Positions 58,249-64,000 of a DNA stretch of 64,000 nucleotides are shown here, piece by piece. How positions within the stretch are numbered: position 1 is the stretch's first letter; the number at the start of each line of letters is the position of its first letter. The stretch covers positions 6,911,501 through 6,975,500 of the forward strand of contig NZ_CP163520.1 of the NCBI RefSeq assembly GCF_041080675.1. Direction: 5' to 3'. Under the pieces are notes generated by a model, which worked only from the letters and a program-made list of their open reading frames with translations, was not told the DNA's origin and did no database searches. The position numbers and the translations under genes are program-made. This stretch comes from Streptomyces sp. cg36 (GTDB lineage: Bacteria; Actinomycetota; Actinomycetes; Streptomycetales; Streptomycetaceae).

Positions 58249-60168
58249 ATGTCCCACGATCACCCGCAGTCCACCGAGCACGCGGAGGCTCCCTACCTGG
58301 AGCTTCTGGCGCGCGGCGCGGCGGCCGAGGCGTACGACCGGCCGGCGCTGCTGGCACGCGCCGACGGAGCCGGGCCCGAGGCGCTGGCCGCCCTGGAGTC
58401 CGCCCGGCGGCTCGCGCTGCGGGTCCGCGCGGACCTGGAGGGCCGCCGGCGCCGCGAGGCCGAGCTGTCGGCGCTGTTCGAGACGGCCCACGACCTGGCG
58501 GGCCTGCGGGACCTTGACGCGGTGCTGCGGGCGATCGTGCAGCGCGCCCGCTCGCTCCTCGGCACCGAGGTGGCCTACCTCAGCCTCAACGACCCGGTGG
58601 CGGGCGACACCTATATGCGGGTCACCGAGGGATCGGTGGCCGCCCGGTTCCAGCAGCTGCGCCTCGGCATGGGGGAGGGGCTCGGCGGTCTCGTCGCCCA
58701 GACCGCCCGCCCCTACGTCACCTCCAGCTACTTCGACGACGCGCGCTTCCAGCACACCCGGGCCATCGACACCGGGGTGCGCGACGAGGGCCTGGTCGCG
58801 ATCCTCGGGGTGCCGCTGATGCTCGGCAGCGCGGTGATCGGCGTGCTCTTCGCCGCCGACCGGCACAGCAGGGTCTTCGCCCGCGAGGAGATCGCCCTGC
58901 TCGGCTCGTTCGCCGCGCACGCCGCCGTCGCCATCGACACCGCCAACCTCCTCGCCGAGACCCGGTCCGCACTGGCCGAGCTGGAGCGGGCCAACGAGAT
59001 CATCCGCGACCACAGCGCCGTCCTCGAACGTGCCTCGGAGGTCCACGACCGGCTGACCGAACTGGTGCTGCGCGGCGGCGGTGTGCACGACGTGGCCGAC
59101 GCGGTCTCCGAAGTCCTGGGCGGGACGGTCGAGTTCGCCGACGCGGACTCGGCGCCCTTCGCCGCCCTCGACCTGACCGGCACCAACGGCCACGCGGTCC
59201 GCGACGGGCGGGACTGGGTGGCGGCGGTCGCCGCGGGCGACGAGGTCCTGGGCGCGCTGGTGCTGCGCGGCCGGCCCGCGCTCGACCCCGTGGACCGGCG
59301 CACCCTGGAGCGGGCCGCGATGGTCACCTCGCTCCTGCTGCTCGCCCGCCGCTCCGCGGGCGAGGCCGAACAGCGCGTGAGGGGCGAGCTGTTGGACGAT
59401 CTGCTCGACACCCCCGGCCGCGATCCGCGCCTGCTGCGCGAGCGCGCCGCCCGGCTCCGGGCCGACCTGGACGCGCCGCACGTGGTCCTCGCCGCCCGCA
59501 TCGACGGCGGCGAGGAGGGCACCACCGAGCGGCGGACCGCCGACCGGCAGCGGGTGGGCTCGGCCGCCGCCCATCTCGCGGCGACCCGCCACGGCCTGGC
59601 GGCCACCCGCGACGGCGGGACGGTGCTGCTGCTGCCGCTCGGCCCGGCCGACACCCCCGCCGAGGTCGCCCGGCAGCTGGCCAAACAGCTCGGGGGCGCC
59701 CTGCACGAGAAGGTCAGCGTGGGCGCGTCCGCCCCGGTCGAGGCGCCCGCGGCCCGGCCGGGCGCGGTGGCCGAGGCGTACGGGGAGGCGCGCCGCTGCC
59801 TGGAGGCACTCCGGCTGCTCGGCCGCCCGGGCGAGGGCGCGGCGGCCCAGGACCTGGGCTTCCTCGGGCTGCTCCTCGCGGACACCCGGGACATCGACGG
59901 CTTCGTGGACCGGACGATCGGCGAGGTGGTCGCCTACGACGAGCGGCGCGGCACCGACCTGGTGCGCACCCTCGACGCGTACTTCGCGAGCGGCATGAGC
60001 CCCGCCCGCACCAAGGACGATCTGCACGTCCATGTGAACACGGTGGCCCAACGCCTGGAGCGAATAGCCAAGTTGCTCGGGCCGGACTGGCAGTGTCCGG
60101 CCCGGGCGCTGGAGGTCCAGCTGGCGCTGCGGCTGCATCTGATGTCGTCGGCGGTGGCCAGGCGCTGA
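58249..60168 (+). CDS. GAF-domain PucR-family transcriptional regulator
   Basis: This encodes 639 residues. A GAF sensor domain (about 75-225, with VAYLSLNDPVAGDTYMRVTEG and GVLFAADRHSRVFAREE) is followed by a coiled-coil stretch, a middle domain and a C-terminal PucR helix-turn-helix (LVRTLDAYFASGMSPARTKDDL then HVNTVAQRLERIAKLLG). The ATG lies seven bases after TATCCC. In Streptomyces this form typically sits beside 3-hydroxybutyrate dehydrogenase and is thought to regulate its use. Only five bases separate its stop from the convergent transporter. Confidence 0.87.
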   Translation: MSHDHPQSTEHAEAPYLELLARGAAAEAYDRPALLARADGAGPEALAALESARRLALRVRADLEGRRRREAELSALFETAHDLAGLRDLDAVLRAIVQRARSLLGTEVAYLSLNDPVAGDTYMRVTEGSVAARFQQLRLGMGEGLGGLVAQTARPYVTSSYFDDARFQHTRAIDTGVRDEGLVAILGVPLMLGSAVIGVLFAADRHSRVFAREEIALLGSFAAHAAVAIDTANLLAETRSALAELERANEIIRDHSAVLERASEVHDRLTELVLRGGGVHDVADAVSEVLGGTVEFADADSAPFAALDLTGTNGHAVRDGRDWVAAVAAGDEVLGALVLRGRPALDPVDRRTLERAAMVTSLLLLARRSAGEAEQRVRGELLDDLLDTPGRDPRLLRERAARLRADLDAPHVVLAARIDGGEEGTTERRTADRQRVGSAAAHLAATRHGLAATRDGGTVLLLPLGPADTPAEVARQLAKQLGGALHEKVSVGASAPVEAPAARPGAVAEAYGEARRCLEALRLLGRPGEGAAAQDLGFLGLLLADTRDIDGFVDRTIGEVVAYDERRGTDLVRTLDAYFASGMSPARTKDDLHVHVNTVAQRLERIAKLLGPDWQCPARALEVQLALRLHLMSSAVARR

Positions 60169-60173
60169 CCGGG

Positions 60174-61535
60174 TCAGACCCTGATCCCGTGCTCGGCGCG
60201 GTCCGTGGCGTCGACATCGGCGAGGTCGCGGCTCCGGGTCTCCTGGGCGAAGAGCAGGGCGATCACCGTGAGCACGGCTGCCGCGATCACATAGAGCGCG
60301 ATGGGGGTGGAGCTGTCGTAGTCGGACAGGAGGGCGGTCGCGATCAGGGGTGCGGGGGCTCCCGCCGCGACCGAGGCGAACTGCGCGCCGATGGAGGCGC
60401 CCGAGTACCGCATCCGGGTCGCGAACATCTCGGTGAAGAAGGCGGCCTGGGGCGCGTACATCGCACCGTGGAAGACCAGACCGACGGTGACGGCGAGGAC
60501 CAGGTTCCCGAAGTCGGCCGTGTCGATCAGCGAGAAGAAGGGGAACATCCAGGCGCCGACCCCCACCGCGCCGATCAGATACACCGGCCGTCGCCCGATC
60601 CGGTCGGAGAGCGCGCCCCAGGCGGGGATGACGGCGAAGTGCACGGCGGAGGCGATCAGTACGGCGTTGAGGGCGGTCTGCTTGGCCATGCCCGCCGAGG
60701 TCGTCGCGTAGACGAGGATGAAGGCGGTGATCACGTAATAGCTGATGTTCTCCGCCATGCGCGCGCCCATGGCGACCAGGACATCGCGCCAGTGGTCGCG
60801 CAACACGGCGACCAGGGGGAGCCTCTCGGCGACGCGGTCGTCGTCGGCGCGGGCCCGCGCGCGCTGCAACGCGGCCTTGAACAGGGGGGATTCATCGACG
60901 GACAGCCGTATCCACAGCCCGACGACCACCAGCACACCGGAGAGGAGGAACGGCACCCGCCAGCCCCACGACAGGAACGCGTCGTCCGAGAGGAGCGCGG
61001 TCAGCGCCGAGAGCACCCCGGTGGCGAGCAACTGCCCAGCGGGCGCGCCGGTCTGCGGCCACGAGGCCCAGAACCCGCGCCGCCGCGCGTCCCCGTGCTC
61101 CGACACCAGCAGTACGGCCCCGCCCCACTCGCCGCCGAGCGCGAACCCCTGCACCAGCCGCAGCCCGGTGAGCAGCACGGGCGCGGCCGAGCCGACGGTG
61201 GCGTGCGTCGGCAGCAGCCCGATCGCGAAGGTCGCCCCGCCCATCATGACCAGGCTCAGCACCAGCAGCTTCTTGCGCCCGAGACGGTCCCCGAAGTGCC
61301 CGAAGACGAGGGCTCCCAACGGCCGGGCGGCGAAACCGACGGCATACGTCAGAAACGAGAGCAGCGTCCCGACGAGCGGATCGGACCCGGGAAAGAACAG
61401 CTTGTTGAAGACGAGGGCGGCGGCCGACCCGTAGAGGAAGAAGTCGTACCACTCGATGGTCGTGCCGATGAGGCTGGCGGCGACGATGCGGGGGAGGTGG
61501 GAGGGGGCCGGGGGAGAGGTCGCGGGGGAGGACAT
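60174..61535 (-). CDS. MHS-family metabolite:proton symporter (MFS)
   Basis: This encodes 453 residues with 12 membrane helices. The opening ASLIGTTIEWYDFFLYGSAA is the signature of the metabolite:H+ symporter (MHS) family, and the motif A loop GHFGDRLGRKKLLVLS follows helix 2. Family members import dicarboxylates, shikimate, proline/betaine or citrate. With the neighbouring 3-hydroxybutyrate dehydrogenase, uptake of a hydroxy- or keto-acid is a plausible role. The ATG at 61535 has GGAAG upstream. It is divergent from a LysR gene, its likely regulator. Confidence 0.92.
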   Translation of the reverse strand: MSSPATSPPAPSHLPRIVAASLIGTTIEWYDFFLYGSAAALVFNKLFFPGSDPLVGTLLSFLTYAVGFAARPLGALVFGHFGDRLGRKKLLVLSLVMMGGATFAIGLLPTHATVGSAAPVLLTGLRLVQGFALGGEWGGAVLLVSEHGDARRRGFWASWPQTGAPAGQLLATGVLSALTALLSDDAFLSWGWRVPFLLSGVLVVVGLWIRLSVDESPLFKAALQRARARADDDRVAERLPLVAVLRDHWRDVLVAMGARMAENISYYVITAFILVYATTSAGMAKQTALNAVLIASAVHFAVIPAWGALSDRIGRRPVYLIGAVGVGAWMFPFFSLIDTADFGNLVLAVTVGLVFHGAMYAPQAAFFTEMFATRMRYSGASIGAQFASVAAGAPAPLIATALLSDYDSSTPIALYVIAAAVLTVIALLFAQETRSRDLADVDATDRAEHGIRV

Positions 61536-61894
61536 CAGCACCACTTCCTGCGGTCGGCGGGGACGGTTTGCGTGTCGCCATACCGTAGGAATGCGCAGGT
61601 CAGGGGCGTATGTGGTGGGGCGCCATAGTTTTGGGGGGCAGGGTGCGCGTCGGCACCATGGGGGTGGCCGGCGCGGGGGTTTCGTGGTGCTGGGGGTGGA
61701 CACCTCCGGCACCTGTGTCGACGCCCCCGCCGCATTCCGGCGCGGGTACGGCGTCCCGCGCCGCACCCGTTCCGACGTCACCCCGAGGCCGCGCCCTGAC
61801 GCCACGACAATTCGCCACCCACAGCGAGCGATCAACATATACTTCTGCGGCTCGACAACCGCCGTGGGCGTCGGGTGGGGCGCTGGGGGGCGTG
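61536..61894. promoter_or_regulatory. 359-bp divergent region between MHS transporter and LysR genes
   Basis: It holds no supported gene. The left part is very G-rich on the plus strand, with GGGGG runs near 61632-61695. The right part contains ATCAACATATACTTCTGCGG (61830-61849), the most A/T-rich stretch, which may hold a promoter and LysR-binding site. No clear T-N11-A palindrome could be fixed. Confidence 0.4.
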
Positions 61895-62782
61895 ATGGAG
61901 CTGCGGGACATCGAGATCTTTCTGGTACTGGCCGAGGAGTTGCACTTCGGTCGTACCGCCGAGCGGCTCCGGGTCTCCCAGGCCCGGGTCAGTCAGGCGA
62001 TCCGCAAGCAGGAACGGCGCATCGGGGCCGCGCTGTTCGAGCGCACCAGCCGGACCGTGCGCCTCACCGACGTCGGCCGTCAGCTGCGCGACGACCTCCA
62101 GCCCGTCTACGCCGGTCTGCACGACTCCCTGGAGCGCGCCCGGCTCGCGGCCCGGGGTGTCACCGGGCGGCTGCGCATCGGCATGATGCCGTTCAACGTC
62201 GTCGATCTGCACTTCTACTGGAAGGAGTTCCGCTCGCGGCACCCGCAGTGGGAGCTGGAGATCCGTCAGATGACGTACATCGATCCGTTCGGCCGGCTCC
62301 GCGAGGGCGATCTGGACGTCATCGTCGTCTGGCTGCCCGTGGAGGAGCCGGACTTCACCGTCGGTCCGGTCCTGATGACCGACCGCCGGATCCTCGCCGT
62401 GTCCGCCGACCACGAGCTCGCCGACCGGACGTCGGCACGCCTGGAGATGTTCGCCGACTTCCTCCACCCCATGCCCCCGTCCCTGCCGGACTACTGGGAG
62501 GACGGCTACATGCCCTTCCACACGCCGCGCGGCCGGATCATCGAGCGCGAGCGGCCCGTGACGAACGCCGAGGACCTGATCAGCCGGGTCGGCATGGGCG
62601 AGATCATCCACGGCTTCCCCAGCCATGTCACCCGGCACTGGGGGATGCCGAACATCCGCTGGATCCCCGTACCCGATCTGACGACCCTCTCCTACGCGCT
62701 GATCTGGCGGACCGACGCCGAGAACGAGCCGATCCGCGCCCTCGCCGAGACCGTCCGTGAGCTCGGCGTGTTCCGGTTCTGA
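61895..62782 (+). CDS. LysR-family transcriptional regulator
   Basis: This encodes 295 residues. The winged HTH begins MELRDIEIFLVLAEELHFGR and continues TAERLRVSQARVSQAIRKQE. The substrate-binding domain follows, with RLRIGMMPF and a C-terminal region rich in aromatic residues. The ATG at 61895 has a G run upstream; a GTG three bases earlier is possible. It is divergent from the MHS transporter gene, the usual LysR arrangement. Confidence 0.92.
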   Translation: MELRDIEIFLVLAEELHFGRTAERLRVSQARVSQAIRKQERRIGAALFERTSRTVRLTDVGRQLRDDLQPVYAGLHDSLERARLAARGVTGRLRIGMMPFNVVDLHFYWKEFRSRHPQWELEIRQMTYIDPFGRLREGDLDVIVVWLPVEEPDFTVGPVLMTDRRILAVSADHELADRTSARLEMFADFLHPMPPSLPDYWEDGYMPFHTPRGRIIERERPVTNAEDLISRVGMGEIIHGFPSHVTRHWGMPNIRWIPVPDLTTLSYALIWRTDAENEPIRALAETVRELGVFRF

Positions 62783-62905
62783 TTCGACGCCGTTCTCCGC
62801 GCGTCCCCGGGCCCGGCGCTCTCGCCTGTCTCAGAGCCCGGCGTCCCAGGGCCTGGCGCTTCCGCCCGCCTCACTGCCCGGCGTCCCCGCCCGTCTCAGT
62901 GTCCA
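62783..62905. repeat. Degenerate GCCCGGCGTCCC repeats at a gene end
   Basis: The motif GCCCGGCGYYCYCG or a close variant recurs near 62810, 62836 and 62875, each followed by CCGCCYGYCTCA-like sequence, and runs into the stop region of the minus-strand SDR gene. It is imperfect and the unit length varies. Confidence 0.45.
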
Positions 62906-63792
62906 GCCTCCTCCCACGTCACCCACGTGTTGGTCCGGCGGCCCGAGATGTCGAAGGCGACGTTGTGGACCGCGCTGCCCAGCACGAGGCGCAGCGGGGG
63001 ATCGTCGCTTTCCACGAGCCCCACGAGGGCCCGGGCGGCGAACGCGGGGTCCTCCTGGACCGGCCCCGCGGTGAACTCCCGTGCCGCCTCCGCCCGCAGC
63101 GCCGCGTAGTCGTCGAGGGGGCGGGCGCAGTGCCTCGGGGCGGGGCTGCCGGTCCCGTGGCCGCCGGGCCGGAGGATGCTCACCTTGACGCCGAAGGCCG
63201 CCGCCTCCGCGGCCAGGGACTCGCTGAGCCCTTCGAGGGCGAACCTGCCCGCGCTGTACAGGCCGGTCCCGGGCAGACCGCCGAGCGCGGCGTCGGCGCA
63301 GACCTGTACGAGGTGGCCGGTGCCCTGGGTGCGCAGCACGGGCAGCACCGCCTGCGTCATCCACAGCGCGCCGAAGAAGTCGAGGTCCAGCTGGGCGCGG
63401 GCCTCGGCCTCGGTGAACTCCTCCACCATGCCCAGCGAGGGCGAGCCCGCGTTGTTGACGACGACGTCCAACTGCCCGAAGTGCGCCACGGCCTTGGCGA
63501 CGGCCGCGAACACGGCGTCCCGGTCGGTGATGTCCAGTCTCAGGGGCAGCACCCGGCCGGGGTGCGCGGCGGCCAGTTCCTCAAGGGCGGCCCATGCCCG
63601 CGCACATGCCGCTTCCCCCGCACCGGCCGCCTCCCCGACGGCGGCCGGTCCCTCCGGCGGGCCGCCGGTGCGGGTGGCGACCGCCACCCGCCCGCCCGCT
63701 GCCAGCGCCGCCTCGGCGAAGGCGCGGCCGGGGCCTCGCCCGGCTTCGGCGATCAGCCACACACGACCGGGTTCTGCGGTGGTGGCGTTCAT
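62896..63792 (-). CDS. Divergent SDR-family protein lacking canonical catalytic residues
   Basis: This encodes 298 residues with the SDR fold: nucleotide-binding strand VWLIAEAGRGPGRAFAEAAL, acidic DITDRD, the VVVNNAGSPSLGMV segment and a C-terminal ILRPGGHGTGS. The active site departs from the family: the expected Ser position reads VQVCADAALGG, and YxxxK is YSAGR (Tyr179, Arg183). The glycine motif also lacks the usual TGxxxGIG. It may be an inactive or altered SDR, or use Arg in place of Lys. It starts 27 bases after the dihydrolipoyl dehydrogenase stop on the same strand, so the two may be co-transcribed. Confidence 0.85.
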   Translation of the reverse strand: MNATTAEPGRVWLIAEAGRGPGRAFAEAALAAGGRVAVATRTGGPPEGPAAVGEAAGAGEAACARAWAALEELAAAHPGRVLPLRLDITDRDAVFAAVAKAVAHFGQLDVVVNNAGSPSLGMVEEFTEAEARAQLDLDFFGALWMTQAVLPVLRTQGTGHLVQVCADAALGGLPGTGLYSAGRFALEGLSESLAAEAAAFGVKVSILRPGGHGTGSPAPRHCARPLDDYAALRAEAAREFTAGPVQEDPAFAARALVGLVESDDPPLRLVLGSAVHNVAFDISGRRTNTWVTWEEAGH

Positions 63793-63819
63793 GGGAATCC
63801 TTTCGCTCTCGACCCGGGA

Positions 63820-64000
63820 CTAGAAATTGATCATGTGCCCGGCCAGGCCGTGCACCGCTTCCTTGACCGCCTCGCCGAGGGTGGGGTGGGCGTGGATGTT
63901 GCGGGCGAGTTCATGGACGGTCAGGTCCCACTGCTGGGCCAGGGTGAGTTCGGGCAGCAGCTCGGTGACGTCGGGGCCGATGAGATGGGCGCCGAGGAGT
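63820..64000 (-). CDS. lpdA: Dihydrolipoyl dehydrogenase, C-terminal end only
   Basis: Sixty codons visible on the minus strand, coming in from the right edge and ending in TAG. The sequence [20 protein letters not shown], then [20 protein letters not shown] and a final GHMINF, is the dimerisation domain of E3 (dihydrolipoyl dehydrogenase). It holds the catalytic His-Pro pair HAHPT that works with a Glu. E3 regenerates oxidised lipoyl groups in 2-oxoacid dehydrogenase complexes. The start lies beyond the window. Confidence 0.92.
   Translation of the reverse strand, partial: LLGAHLIGPDVTELLPELTLAQQWDLTVHELARNIHAHPTLGEAVKEAVHGLAGHMINF

Noticed and set aside
61630..61700. Possible G-quadruplex in the MHS/LysR gap
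   Set aside because: Several GGGGG runs occur, but the loops between them are too long for a standard motif.

Overview
This window is high-GC actinobacterial chromosome, almost certainly Streptomyces. The reasons are very strong G/C bias at third codon positions, frequent GTG starts, GGAGG-type ribosome sites mixed with many apparently leaderless starts, and families typical of the genus (DUF5134, DUF6332, DUF6421, DUF6643, Rv1733c-like, TerD, PucR/GAF, an ATPase-less sugar ABC transporter). No tRNA, rRNA, CRISPR array, insertion sequence or prophage gene was recognised. The genes look like ordinary chromosomal genes, interrupted by several unusual tandem-repeat arrays.

Layout. 1-3.2 kb: the N-terminal part of an M56 metallopeptidase, a DUF5134 membrane protein, a GNAT acetyltransferase, a glycerophosphodiesterase and a 41-residue membrane peptide. 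3.4-6.8 kb: a tight operon of a DUF6421 protein, an SDR and a threonine aldolase-like PLP enzyme, closed by a strong hairpin. 7-11.9 kb: a B3/4-domain protein, a PlsC acyltransferase, a thioredoxin, a flavin reductase behind a Cys-containing leader peptide, and the electron-transfer flavoprotein pair etfBA with its terminator. 11.9-15 kb: a citrate lyase-like DUF6986 protein and a Ser/Thr kinase with an extracellular C-terminal domain. 15-20.7 kb: a LacI repressor divergent from a ROK sugar kinase, followed by a CUT1 sugar transporter (lipoprotein plus two permeases).

20.7-34.9 kb: a 58-residue protein, a P-loop/NUDIX fusion, an M20 peptidase, a geranylgeranyl reductase-like flavoprotein, a 27-bp repeat array, a deazaflavin oxidoreductase/TetR pair with three operators, a NarL-type two-component system, an MFS/MarR pair, a mycothiol-dependent isomerase family protein, and an MFS/ROK-repressor pair sharing an operator. 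35-37.7 kb: a TetR-cupin-DUF4865-phosphotriesterase gene group. 37.8-39.4 kb: a SHOCT protein, a 36-copy heptamer array and an anti-sigma-like ATPase. 39.6-42.2 kb: a Cds1-like PLP enzyme, an SRPBCC protein and a DeoR regulator.

42.4-50.9 kb: a large membrane protein carrying a GHSQGS hydrolase motif, convergent with a beta-helix/AAA+ (CbxX-type) fusion, then Rv1733c-like, MOSC, DUF6643 and double-TerD proteins. 50.9-58.1 kb: an HpnB-like glycosyltransferase, an Asp/Glu racemase-family protein, an O-antigen-ligase-like membrane protein, apolipoprotein N-acyltransferase (lnt), a NUDIX hydrolase and a 3-hydroxybutyrate dehydrogenase-like SDR. 58.2-64 kb: a GAF/PucR regulator, an MHS-family transporter, a LysR regulator, a divergent SDR lacking canonical catalytic residues, and the C-terminus of dihydrolipoyl dehydrogenase running off the end.

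The window reads as many small regulator-target pairs. Promoter architecture stands out. Thirteen genes have a -10-like hexamer six to eight bases before the start codon, and several intergenic regions carry clear palindromic operators next to a regulator of the matching family.
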